A stretch of DNA of 53,859 nucleotides from Lautropia sp. (GTDB taxonomy: Bacteria; Pseudomonadota; Gammaproteobacteria; Burkholderiales; Burkholderiaceae_E). The position numbers and the translations under genes are program-made. Positions within the stretch are counted from its first letter, which is position 1. Each line of letters opens with the position of its first letter. Location of the stretch: assembly GCA_030532895.1 (NCBI GenBank), contig JAUNKF010000023.1, forward strand, positions 1 to 53,859. Direction: 5' to 3'. Positions 35,480 to 44,116 of the stretch are shown in pieces. The notes beneath the pieces are model-generated. The model was given only the letters and a program-made list of their open reading frames with translations. It searched no databases and was not told the origin of the DNA.

Positions 35480-36655
35480 CTACTGGCGATGCCCGTAGAT
35501 CAGTGCCTTGGCCAGTGGCTTGCGCAAGGGCGCATGAAGGTGCATGGCCGTGAGCAGCGCCGATTGCAGGCGTCGGGCGGCGGGCCAGCTGAAGGTGCTG
35601 GCAAAGAGGTCGGTGGTCTGGATGGTGAGCTGGCGGTCACAGCGGCGGTTGCGGGCATGGGTGGCCAGTGCTGACTCGATGTCCGGGCGCTGGTGCCCCA
35701 CCCAGTGCTCGCCCACGACACGGGCCAATTCGAAGGCGTCTCGCAGGCCGAGGTTCAGCCCTTGGCCGGCCACCGGATGCAGGGCTTGTGCGGCGTTGCC
35801 AATCCAGACTTGACCAGGGGCCACGATCTGCTGGCGGGCCACCCGAGGTAGCGGCACCGCAAAGGCGGGTGTGACGACCCGCAGCGGGCCGAAGCGGGGA
35901 GCCAGGCGATGCCAATGGCGCTGGCCCAGCACTGATTGCAGGGTGTGACGCAGTGCCATGCTCAGTGCCTCGGCCGACCATTGGGCACGTTGCTGGCTCA
36001 GCTCGGTGGGGCCGCACCAGACCACGGTGAACCGTGGCCGACCAGCCAGGGGCGGTGCTGGCAGCAGTGCCAGCGGCCCTTCGGGGCAGAAGCATTCGAA
36101 AGCCGTGTCGGCCGTGCTGTCGACCGCCACCTCGAACAACAGGCCCGATTGGCCGGTGTCGCGAACCGAGAAGGCGTGGGCGGCCCGTTGGGTGGGCGGG
36201 GGCAGGCCACCGGCGTGGATCAGCAGATCGGGGTGCTCGAAACGTGCGTCGTCTGCTGGGGCGAAGTCGAGCCGTTGGGCCGCCGCATGCAGTTGCCGGA
36301 TCAGCGCTTGCCAATCCACGACATGGCCCAGTGATTCGAGGCTCATGTCCCGCGTCTCGATCCGGGTGCGGCCCGTGGTGCCTTGCTGGAAGATCTCGAT
36401 ATCCGCGATACGCCCCGACGGGGGCAGGTGGATCAGTCGGGCGAGGAGCTGGCAGGAGCCTTCCGACAGTGCAATGGCCCGTCGTGGCCCGTTGTCTGGC
36501 AGGATGCTGCTGGGCGGTTGGGTGAGTGGCAGCGCGATGTGCCGGGCATCGATGCCGGCCCGCACCAGCCACAGGGCACAAGCCAACCCGACCGGGCCGT
36601 TGCCGTCGATCCGGATGGTGGCAAAGCGGGGCGTGGGGGCGGTGTTGTCCTTCAT
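35480..36655 (-). CDS. UbiH/COQ6-family FAD-dependent hydroxylase (probable ubiquinone biosynthesis)
   Basis: An FAD monooxygenase of 391 aa. The nucleotide-binding start (IDGNGPVGLACALWLVRAG) and the second FAD motif (VWIGNAAQALHPVAGQGLNLGLRDAFELAR) identify the family that hydroxylates the ubiquinone ring. The usual GxGxxG is changed to GNGPVG. Which ring position it modifies cannot be told from sequence. It lies after murU on the same strand. Confidence 0.85.
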   Translation of the reverse strand: MKDNTAPTPRFATIRIDGNGPVGLACALWLVRAGIDARHIALPLTQPPSSILPDNGPRRAIALSEGSCQLLARLIHLPPSGRIADIEIFQQGTTGRTRIETRDMSLESLGHVVDWQALIRQLHAAAQRLDFAPADDARFEHPDLLIHAGGLPPPTQRAAHAFSVRDTGQSGLLFEVAVDSTADTAFECFCPEGPLALLPAPPLAGRPRFTVVWCGPTELSQQRAQWSAEALSMALRHTLQSVLGQRHWHRLAPRFGPLRVVTPAFAVPLPRVARQQIVAPGQVWIGNAAQALHPVAGQGLNLGLRDAFELARVVGEHWVGHQRPDIESALATHARNRRCDRQLTIQTTDLFASTFSWPAARRLQSALLTAMHLHAPLRKPLAKALIYGHRQ

Positions 36656-36707
36656 GGCAGCGAAGATGGCGGCAAGGGGGCGTCAGGGAAGCGGGAGCAG
36701 GTGCACT

Positions 36708-36771
36708 TGGCGTGTTGTGTCATGCACGTCGAGGGGCTTTGACGGGAGACGGTGCATGACACGCGCCAAGG
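36708..36771 (-). repeat. Inverted repeat at the 3' end of murU
   Basis: An imperfect palindrome pairs CTTGGCGTGTTGTGTCATGCAC with GTGCATGACACGCGCCAAG (written here in two parts of about 20 bases each). It includes the last codons of murU and shares TGTCATGCAC with the dispersed repeat. It may end the murU transcript. Confidence 0.5.
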
Positions 36772-37676
36772 GGGCTTTGGTGGGGATGGGCGAGTGCATG
36801 GCCAGGAGTGGGCGGCTTCAGTAATTGATCCAGTTCGGCCAGCCGCGCTGGGGTGCCCACGTCGAACCAGATGCCTGCATGGTGCTGGCCGCGTGCCCGC
36901 CCTGCGCGGATCGAGCGCTCCAGCCAGGGGCGCAGCGGTGACCGGGCGCCGGCCTCGATCGAGGCGAACATCCGTGGCCTGAAGACGCCGATGCCGGCGT
37001 AGGTGAGTGTGCTGGCGTGGCCGCTGCCATCTGTTTGGGGCGAACGCGCGTTGGTTTGGGACGCTGGGGTGTTGTCGGGGCGGGGGGGGACAGGTGCCGG
37101 GGGGATGGCGGGTGTGCCGACTGTGGCGTGCGCGGTGCCGGTCATGCCTGTGAGGGAGGCGTCGGTGATGACCGTCGCCGCCTGACTGGGAGCAAGCTTC
37201 AGCGCGCCCGATTCCAGACTGAAATCGCCGCGCTGGTGGTGGCCAGGGTTGTTCACCATCAGGCACCAGCAATCGGCATCTTCGGCCACCAGTGTCCTGG
37301 CCACGCTGAGCAGTTGGCCATAGTCGGCATCGCTCCAGGCATCGCTGCTGATCACGGCAAAGGGGGTATCGTCGGCTTCGCCGTCGGTGAGCATCGGCAT
37401 GGCCTGGGCGATGCCGCCGGCGGTCTCCAGCGCATCGGCCTCGGCCGAATAGCGTAGCCGTAGCCCGAAGGCGCGGCCATCGCCAAGGGCAGCCGGAATC
37501 TGTTCGCCCAGCCAGGCATGGTTGATGATCACCTCGGTAAAACCGGCAGCGGCGAGCTTTTCCAGATGCCAGACGATCAGCGGCTTGCCGCCGGCTTTCA
37601 GCAGGGGTTTGGGGTGGATGTCCGTGAGCGGGCGCATTCGTTCGCCGCGCCCGGCGGCCAGTAGCATGGCTTTCAT
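36720..37676 (-). CDS. murU: N-acetylmuramate 1-phosphate uridylyltransferase MurU
   Basis: A nucleotidyltransferase that turns MurNAc-1-phosphate into UDP-MurNAc in peptidoglycan recycling, bypassing de novo MurA/MurB synthesis. Start set at 37676, where MKAMLLAAGRGERMRPLTD gives the nucleotide-binding loop; ETAGGIAQAMPML and FAVISSDAWSD (metal-binding Asp) follow. It lies 5 bp after amgK, its pathway partner. Two oddities: a Pro/Thr-rich insertion of about 45 residues (near 185-230) and a 30-residue C-terminal extension overlapping the inverted repeat. 318 aa versus about 225 typical. Confidence 0.9.
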   Translation of the reverse strand: MKAMLLAAGRGERMRPLTDIHPKPLLKAGGKPLIVWHLEKLAAAGFTEVIINHAWLGEQIPAALGDGRAFGLRLRYSAEADALETAGGIAQAMPMLTDGEADDTPFAVISSDAWSDADYGQLLSVARTLVAEDADCWCLMVNNPGHHQRGDFSLESGALKLAPSQAATVITDASLTGMTGTAHATVGTPAIPPAPVPPRPDNTPASQTNARSPQTDGSGHASTLTYAGIGVFRPRMFASIEAGARSPLRPWLERSIRAGRARGQHHAGIWFDVGTPARLAELDQLLKPPTPGHALAHPHQSPLGACHAPSPVKAPRRA

Positions 37677-37681
37677 CGTGA

Positions 37682-38818
37682 TCAGAAGGTGTAACCGTGT
37701 TGGGGCTGCACGCCCTCGATGCGCTCGAAGAGGCGGCGAAGCGGGGCGAGCTCCTGATAACGAACCAGTACGGCATGGGTGTAGCGGGCCACGAGCGGGA
37801 TGTCTTTCAGGTAGGCATCCTTGCCGTCCCGGTAGAAGAGCCGGGCGAAGATGCCCAGCACTTTGAGGTGGCGTTGCAGACCCATCCACTCGACGTCGCG
37901 GTAGAAGTCGCCAAAGTCCGTGGGCACCGGCAGGCCGGCCGCACGGGCACGCTCCCAGTGGCGGATGCTCCAGTCGAGCACCTGTGCTTCATCCCAGCTG
38001 ATGTAGGCATCGCGCAGCAGCGAGACCAGATCATAGGTGAGGGGGCCGTAGACCGCATCCTGAAAATCCAGCACGCCAGGGTTGTGGGCTTCGTCCAGCA
38101 CCATCAGGTTGCGGCTGTGGTAATCCCGATGTACATAGCCTTGGGGTTGGGCCAGCACGTTGTCGAGAATCCGCTCGAAACCTTGTTGCAGCACCTGTTG
38201 CTCGACTTCGGTCAGCGTCACCTGTTTGTAGTGGCGCACATACCACTCGGGGTAGAGCATCAGCTCCTTCATCAGCAGCGCGCGGTCATAGGCGGGAAAC
38301 ACGCCTTGGCGGCTCGCCAGCTGGAGCTTCACGAGGGCCTGGCTGGCATCCCCATAGAGGGCGGGTGCGCTTTTCTCATCCAGATGCTTCAGATAGGTCT
38401 GGTTGCCCAGATCGTCGAGCAGCAAAAAACCCTGAGAGAGGTCAGCTGCGTGCACCTTGGGCACCGTCAGACCGGCGTCGCCAAATACCTGGGCTGCCTG
38501 CACGAAGGGCCGGCAGTTTTCCTGAGGAGGGGGGGCATCCATCACGATGGCGCTTGGCCGGCCACCGGGCAGGCGCGCATTCAGGCGGAAATAGCGGCGA
38601 AAACTGGCGTCGCTCGATGCCGGGGCCAATGTGTCAGGGGCCAGCTCGAAGTGGGCGGGCAGGGTGGCAAGCCATTGGCGCAGGCTGTGGAGGCGCGTGT
38701 CCGGTGCATCGGACGTGCCGGGGGAATCAGGGGTATGAGGCATGTCGGGCCGGTTCGAGGCGGCGGCGGTGTCGGACTGTGCCGACGGGATGGAGGGCAT
38801 GGAATCGGGCGCGGACAT
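37682..38818 (-). CDS. amgK: Anomeric MurNAc/GlcNAc kinase AmgK
   Basis: An aminoglycoside-phosphotransferase-fold kinase that phosphorylates recycled MurNAc at C1 for MurU. Kinase motifs are GYVHRDYHSRNLMVL (catalytic Asp) and GVLDFQDAVYGPLTYDLVSLL (metal-binding Asp). The first 45 residues are Pro/Ser/Thr-rich and not part of the fold; a start at Met26 is possible. Pairing with murU 5 bp downstream supports the call. Divergent from lptD. Confidence 0.9.
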   Translation of the reverse strand: MSAPDSMPSIPSAQSDTAAASNRPDMPHTPDSPGTSDAPDTRLHSLRQWLATLPAHFELAPDTLAPASSDASFRRYFRLNARLPGGRPSAIVMDAPPPQENCRPFVQAAQVFGDAGLTVPKVHAADLSQGFLLLDDLGNQTYLKHLDEKSAPALYGDASQALVKLQLASRQGVFPAYDRALLMKELMLYPEWYVRHYKQVTLTEVEQQVLQQGFERILDNVLAQPQGYVHRDYHSRNLMVLDEAHNPGVLDFQDAVYGPLTYDLVSLLRDAYISWDEAQVLDWSIRHWERARAAGLPVPTDFGDFYRDVEWMGLQRHLKVLGIFARLFYRDGKDAYLKDIPLVARYTHAVLVRYQELAPLRRLFERIEGVQPQHGYTF

Positions 38819-39277
38819 CGGGGCTTGTCTGGGCGGGTGAGCGATCAGGGGAAATCAGGACCAAGCAGGTTGACAAGGGGCAAACGGGGCGAAGACAACA
38901 GCATGGGCACGCGCCGCATCTTGCGGGCAACAGCGAAGACCGGTGCCGCCGCGTTTCTTCAGGCTCTCTCCCTATAATAGACAATCTGCTGCTGCCGACG
39001 GATCGTCTGATCGATGTTGTGTGATCCGTGCATCTGCCGCTCGTGTCGGCCATGAATGGGCCTTGCATGTCTGCCCACATGGCGGCACGGGCTCGTTGCA
39101 TGGGTTGGAGATCCCGAGCCGACGGTGCAGCTGGAGCGTGTCATGCTCCTGATGCGTCCCCGCGCTGCCCCCGCTGGGCGTTCATGACAGGCTCTCGCCA
39201 TCACATGCCCCTGGCCTGCTTCGCTCCCTGCTCATCCGGGGCGGGGTGGTCGATGACAAACGGAGTTTTTTTCCCCT
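38819..39277 (+). other. Divergent intergenic region amgK/lptD
   Basis: No convincing gene. It contains a consensus TATAAT at 38973-38978, without a clear -35 in either direction, and a copy of the dispersed repeat at 39133-39166. Promoters for amgK and lptD should lie here. If the lptD start is later than 39278 this region is longer. Confidence 0.5.
38973..38978 (+). promoter_or_regulatory. Putative -10 box, likely for lptD
   Basis: A perfect TATAAT about 300 bp before the lptD ORF. No good -35 hexamer is found at 16-18 bp, so an activator or another sigma factor may be involved. Confidence 0.35.
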
Positions 39278-41887
39278 GTGTCGCTCCCAGACCGATCATC
39301 CGGTGTGCAGGCCGGTTCTTCTGCGTTCAGGCCGTCCCGTTCGAGGGCGGGACATGGTCGCATCGCGCGGGGCGGCGGCTTGGGCCGTGTCAGCCCGCTT
39401 GCGTTGACCGTGGCTCCCGGCCGTGTACGGCGTTTGCCGTGGGCGTTGGCCACTGTCTGGCTGGCGCTGGCGTGGGGGTCAGTTGGTGCGCAGCAGCCGG
39501 GCCAACAGACGCAGCCCGTGAGCCAGCCGGCGCCACGGTTAGGCCAGCTGCAGCCGATGCCCGAAGCGCTGCATGGGCAGGATCGGGACAGGCAGGGACA
39601 GCGGCTGCAGCGGCCGAGCCAGAGAGCCGAAGCACGCAAAGCAGCACAGGATGCCCAGGCAGCGAGCAGGTTCATGCCCTCGCCGCCGGTGGTGCTGCGC
39701 ATCGAACCGCGCCTCGATCTCTCGGCCAAGCGGGGCAAGAGCGGCCGGCTGCCTGTGTTTGGCAAGGCAGATCGCGTGACCGCAGGCCAGACCCCCGAAG
39801 GCGCACTCACCACCTTTGAGGGGGCGGCCGAGCTACGCCAGTTCGGCTCGTCGCTGCAGGCCGAGCGTATCGATTACTGGCAGGAGGCCGAGCGCGTCGA
39901 GGCCAGCGGTCAGGTCACGGTACAGCAGGCCGGCTCGAAGATGGTGGGGCCACGGTTGAAACTGCAGCTCGACACCCAGGAAGGCGATTTCGAGGCACCG
40001 GAATATGATTTGGCCGGCGTGGGCGGGCGAGGGCGGGCTGACCGGCTCGAATTTACCGGCAACCGCTTCATGCGCCTTTTCAATGGCACGTTCAGCAGCT
40101 GCAAACCTGACAACGAAGACTGGCGCCTGGAAGCGAAAAGGCTCGACCTCGATCTGGAAAATGCTCAGGGCTATGGGCGGGATGCGCGGCTCGTGGTGCG
40201 TGACCACACGATCATGCGTTTCCCCGTGCTGGCCTTCCCTCTCAATGACGAGCGTCGCAGCGGCTTTTTGTTTCCGAGGGTCGATACCGGCTCGCGCATC
40301 GGGGTCGAAATGACCGTGCCTTATTATTTCAATTTGGCGCCAAATTATGATCTGACCGTATCGCCGCAGCTCAGCACACGTCGTGGTATTCGCCTGGGCA
40401 GCGAGTTTCGCTTCCTGTCGAGGCCGGCGGCGGGCAATGTTCGACTGGATTACATTCCGAGAGACAGTGAAACCGGACGTAGCCGTTATCTTTATGATTC
40501 CGTCGGCACGTTCAACAAGGTGGCCGGCTGGAATGGTGCCTGGAACCTGAAAGGAGTGTCGGATGACAATTATTTCGTCGATTATTCCCGCACGCTGATC
40601 GATGCTTCCGAGCGCTCACTGCCGCGTGAAGTCTATCTGACCCGCACTCGCGGCGACTGGAACATGCTGATTCGCGGCATCCGTTACCAGAACATTCTCG
40701 AAGCGCGGCAGGCGCCGCCTTATGAGAAGCTTCCGCAGATCCAGATGATCAACAACCAGGTGGATGTGCATGGCTTCGACCTGTCGCTGCTGGGAGATCT
40801 GACGCAGTTCCGAAGCCCCCAGGTCGATGCGGTCGAGGGCACGCGGCTGGTGCTGAACCCCACCATCAGCTTGCCGATGCAAGGGGGAGGATGGTTCTTC
40901 ACGCCGAAGCTGGGGGTGCATGCCTCGCATTACCAGCTCAATCAGTTCGCGCCAGCAGAGCGCTCCATCAGCCGGGTGTTGCCGATGTTGTCGCTGGATG
41001 CCGGTATCGTCATGGAGCGCGACAGCCGCTGGTTGGGCCGCCCCTCGATCCAGACACTGGAGCCGCGCCTTTTTTATGTGCGCACGCCGTACCGGAATCA
41101 GGACGCGATTCCGGTGTTCGACAGTGTGGCCTCCGATCTGAGCTTTGCCCAGCTGTTCAGCGAAAATGCCTACACGGGGCATGACCGCATTTCAGACTCC
41201 AATCACCTGACGGCCGCGCTCGTCAGCCGGCAGATCGAAGAGGCCACCGGGATCGAGCGGCTCAGGCTCGCGATGGCGCAGCGTTTCTATTTTTCCGAGC
41301 AGGATGTGACGATTCCGGGCACGCCGGTGCGGGTAGACCGTCGAACCGACATGCTCTTTGCTGCTTCGGGAGATTTTCGGGGCGGCCATAGCCTCAATGC
41401 CGGCATGCAGTATGCGGTGCGTGACGGGCGGGTGCCGCGCTTCAACCTCAGCTATCGTTTCCGGCCAGGGGATGAACGGCTCTTCAATGTGGGGGTGCGT
41501 TATCAGGCTCGTGAATATGCGCAATGGGACACCTCCTTTGCCTGGCCGGTGGCGCGTCAGTGGAAAGTGCTCGGCGGCATCAACTACTCCTTTTTGCAAA
41601 AGCGTAATGATCCGGCCAGCGGACAGCTCGTGTCGGTGCGTCCGGGCATGGTTGAAGGGGTGGCCGGTTTCGAGTACGCCGAGCAGTGCTGGGCCGTGCG
41701 CTTCGTCATGCGTCGTTTCGTCACCTCCGAGCAGGAGACGAACACGACGGCCTCCATCCAGTTCGACCTGCGCGGGCTTGGCAGCCTGGGCAGCAACCCC
41801 TCTGGTATATTGAGCCGCAACATTCCGGGCTACAGCGTGCCCGGCAACAGCCTGACACCTGTCGAGCGCCATGTCGGCTACGAGTGA
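39278..41887 (+). CDS. lptD: LPS-assembly outer-membrane protein LptD
   Basis: The outer-membrane barrel that inserts lipopolysaccharide. A signal-like segment RRLPWALATVWLALAWGSVGAQ lies at about 51-72, so the GTG at 39278 may be too early; a GTG about 45 codons later is an alternative. The periplasmic LptA-like domain (about 150-270) carries VTAGQTPEGALTTFEG and FNGTFSSCKPDNEDW, and the LptD barrel follows with RRSGFLFPRVDTGSRIGVE and the C-terminal NTTASIQFDLRGLGSLGSNP. Only two cysteines exist (SSCKP and AEQCWAV), compared with four in E. coli. It overlaps surA by 17 bases. Confidence 0.95.
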   Translation: MSLPDRSSGVQAGSSAFRPSRSRAGHGRIARGGGLGRVSPLALTVAPGRVRRLPWALATVWLALAWGSVGAQQPGQQTQPVSQPAPRLGQLQPMPEALHGQDRDRQGQRLQRPSQRAEARKAAQDAQAASRFMPSPPVVLRIEPRLDLSAKRGKSGRLPVFGKADRVTAGQTPEGALTTFEGAAELRQFGSSLQAERIDYWQEAERVEASGQVTVQQAGSKMVGPRLKLQLDTQEGDFEAPEYDLAGVGGRGRADRLEFTGNRFMRLFNGTFSSCKPDNEDWRLEAKRLDLDLENAQGYGRDARLVVRDHTIMRFPVLAFPLNDERRSGFLFPRVDTGSRIGVEMTVPYYFNLAPNYDLTVSPQLSTRRGIRLGSEFRFLSRPAAGNVRLDYIPRDSETGRSRYLYDSVGTFNKVAGWNGAWNLKGVSDDNYFVDYSRTLIDASERSLPREVYLTRTRGDWNMLIRGIRYQNILEARQAPPYEKLPQIQMINNQVDVHGFDLSLLGDLTQFRSPQVDAVEGTRLVLNPTISLPMQGGGWFFTPKLGVHASHYQLNQFAPAERSISRVLPMLSLDAGIVMERDSRWLGRPSIQTLEPRLFYVRTPYRNQDAIPVFDSVASDLSFAQLFSENAYTGHDRISDSNHLTAALVSRQIEEATGIERLRLAMAQRFYFSEQDVTIPGTPVRVDRRTDMLFAASGDFRGGHSLNAGMQYAVRDGRVPRFNLSYRFRPGDERLFNVGVRYQAREYAQWDTSFAWPVARQWKVLGGINYSFLQKRNDPASGQLVSVRPGMVEGVAGFEYAEQCWAVRFVMRRFVTSEQETNTTASIQFDLRGLGSLGSNPSGILSRNIPGYSVPGNSLTPVERHVGYE

Positions 41888-43265
41888 TTACCGCCTATCT
41901 TTCATGCAAGCACACGTTTTGGGCGCGCCGCGCCAACCTTTCTTGCGGGCAGCACGCCCTGTTGCCTCCTTCCGGCCGGCCAAGCGCATGGTCGCGTTGA
42001 TGCTGGCCGCCTGCTGCTGGATGCCGTTGAACGCGTCGGCGCAAGGGATCGAGCCGATCGACCGGATCATCGCGGTCGTCAATCAGGGCGTCATCACCGA
42101 GGCTGAGCTGGCTGCCCAGATCCGGCTCATCGAAGGTCGCTTGCGGGCCAATGGCGGGGCCGTGCCGCCAGAAGCCGAGCTGCGTCGCCAGGTGCTGGAA
42201 CAGATGATTCTGCAACTGGCGCAGGAGCAGTTTGCGGCCGAACATGGCATGAAGCCGTCGGCAGCTGAAATCGACCGCGCCGCGGCCGATGTCGCGCAGA
42301 ACAACGGCATGTCGCTCGACCAGCTGCGTGAGCGGTTGGCCGCCGATGGTGTGGCTTTCGAGCAGTTTCGTCGTCAGCTGATGTCGGAGATCATCGCGTT
42401 GCGGTTGCGTGAGCGTGAAACGGCCAACAGCGTGACGATTTCCGAGGCCGAGGTGGATGCGGAGCTGGCCAGGAGTGGTCAGATGTCGGCACCAGAATTC
42501 GAGGTGCAGCAGCTGCTGGTGAAGGTGCCTGAAGGGGCCGACCGCAGCACGGCCGATGCCTTGAAGCGCAAGGCCGATGCGCTCGCCACCAAAGCCCGGC
42601 AGGGCGAGGATTTTTCGGCTTTGGTGAAGGACAACTCGGAGGCCAGCGATGCCAGCACCGGCGGGCATCTGGGCTGGCGCACGGCCGAGCAGATGCCGAG
42701 CCTGTTTGCTGGCGTCGTCACGCAGCTCTCGCCGGGCGAGGTGGGGCCGGTGGTGCGCAGTCCGGCCGGTTTTCATGTGCTGAAGCTGCTCGACAAGCGC
42801 TCGGGTGGCACGGTGGCGGTAGAGCGCACCCACGCCCGCCACATCCTGCTGCCGGCCACCAACCCCACGGAAGAGGCGGATTCCGTCCGTCGCCTGGAAG
42901 AGTTCCGCCGCAACATCGAGGGCGGCAAAGCCGATTTTGCGACGGTCGCGCGTGATTTCTCCAAAGACGGCAGCGCCTCGCAGGGTGGGGATCTGGGCTG
43001 GCTGTATCCGGGCGAGACCGTGCCCGAGTTCGAGTCGGCCATGAAGGCACTGGCCGATGGCGAGATCAGCGAACCGGTGCGCAGCCCCTTCGGTGTGCAT
43101 CTGATTCAGGTGATGGGGCGGCGCACCGACAGCGAATCGCCCGAGCGCCTGCGCAATGACGCGCGGCAGAAGCTGCGCGCCACCAAAGGCGGTGAAGCCT
43201 ATGATCAGTGGGTGCGCGAGCTGCGCGACCGCACCTATGTCGAATACCGTCAGGCCGAGTCCTGA
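41871..43265 (+). CDS. surA: Periplasmic chaperone and peptidyl-prolyl isomerase SurA
   Basis: It escorts outer-membrane proteins, LptD among them. After a long N-terminus comes a signal segment (MVALMLAACCWMPLNASAQG), then the chaperone domain (IIAVVNQGVITEAEL) and two parvulin domains (about 205-310 and 315-420: QQLLVKVPEGADRS, HLGWRTAEQMP; THARHILLPA, GGDLGWLYPGETVPEF). Starts at 41871, 41904 or the Met at the signal peptide are all possible; the first overlaps lptD. pdxA, usual before rsmA in related genomes, is missing downstream. Confidence 0.95.
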   Translation: MSATSDYRLSFMQAHVLGAPRQPFLRAARPVASFRPAKRMVALMLAACCWMPLNASAQGIEPIDRIIAVVNQGVITEAELAAQIRLIEGRLRANGGAVPPEAELRRQVLEQMILQLAQEQFAAEHGMKPSAAEIDRAAADVAQNNGMSLDQLRERLAADGVAFEQFRRQLMSEIIALRLRERETANSVTISEAEVDAELARSGQMSAPEFEVQQLLVKVPEGADRSTADALKRKADALATKARQGEDFSALVKDNSEASDASTGGHLGWRTAEQMPSLFAGVVTQLSPGEVGPVVRSPAGFHVLKLLDKRSGGTVAVERTHARHILLPATNPTEEADSVRRLEEFRRNIEGGKADFATVARDFSKDGSASQGGDLGWLYPGETVPEFESAMKALADGEISEPVRSPFGVHLIQVMGRRTDSESPERLRNDARQKLRATKGGEAYDQWVRELRDRTYVEYRQAES

Positions 43266-43286
43266 TCAGCGTGCGGAAAGGGTATC

Positions 43287-44114
43287 GTGTCCTCTGAACG
43301 TCTGGGCCGGGCGGCGGGCCTTGCGCCGCGCAAACAGTTTGGCCAGCATTTTCTGGTCGATCGCTTCATCATCGACAGCATCGTGCGCGCCATCGCGCCT
43401 CGGCCCGGCGAGCAGCTGATCGAGATCGGGCCGGGCACGGGCGCGCTCACGGCCCCGGTGCTGGCGCTGGCCGGCCAGATGCGCGCCATCGAGATCGACC
43501 GCGATCTGGCCCCGCGTCTGCAAGCCCGCTTTGGCGAGGCGCTGGGCCTCATCCATCAGGATGTGCTGACGGTGGATTTTGCGAGCCTCGGCACGGATCT
43601 GCGCATCATCGGCAATCTGCCCTACAACATCTCGAGCCCGCTGCTGTTGCACCTGATCCCTTTTGCTGCCCATATCCGCGACCAGCATTTCATGCTGCAA
43701 AAGGAAGTGATCGACCGGATCGTGGCCGAGCCGGGCGGCAACATGGGGCGGCTCACGGTCTTTTTGCAGAACCACTACCACGTGGCGCATTTGCTGGACG
43801 TGCCGCCCGACGCCTTCGACCCGCCCCCCAAGGTGGAATCGAGCGTGATCCGGATGGTGCCGCGCGCCCAGCCCCAAACCACCGCCACCGCCGAGCTGGA
43901 GGCCGCGTTGGCCGTGGCTTATTCGCAGCGCAGAAAGATGCTGCGCAAGACGCTTGGCACCTGGCTTGCCCAGCGCTACCCTGCTTTTGATCTGGACAAG
44001 GCCGCCACGCTCGACGCGCGCCTCGCGCCACTCACCGACCTGAGCCACCGCGCCGAGCAGATTCCGGTGGATACCTGGTATGCGTTGGCGGATGGGTTGG
44101 CGTTGGCGCGCTAA
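43287..44114 (+). CDS. rsmA: 16S rRNA dimethyladenosine transferase RsmA (KsgA)
   Basis: It dimethylates two adjacent adenines in the 3' hairpin of 16S rRNA during 30S maturation. The SAM-binding motif is IEIGPGTGALT, the catalytic motif NLPYNISSPLLLHL, and the N-terminus PRKQFGQHFLVD is diagnostic. GTG start with GGAAAGGG upstream. 275 aa. It converges with the TAXI gene, 2 bp apart. Confidence 0.96.
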   Translation: MSSERLGRAAGLAPRKQFGQHFLVDRFIIDSIVRAIAPRPGEQLIEIGPGTGALTAPVLALAGQMRAIEIDRDLAPRLQARFGEALGLIHQDVLTVDFASLGTDLRIIGNLPYNISSPLLLHLIPFAAHIRDQHFMLQKEVIDRIVAEPGGNMGRLTVFLQNHYHVAHLLDVPPDAFDPPPKVESSVIRMVPRAQPQTTATAELEAALAVAYSQRRKMLRKTLGTWLAQRYPAFDLDKAATLDARLAPLTDLSHRAEQIPVDTWYALADGLALAR

Positions 44115-44116
44115 CG

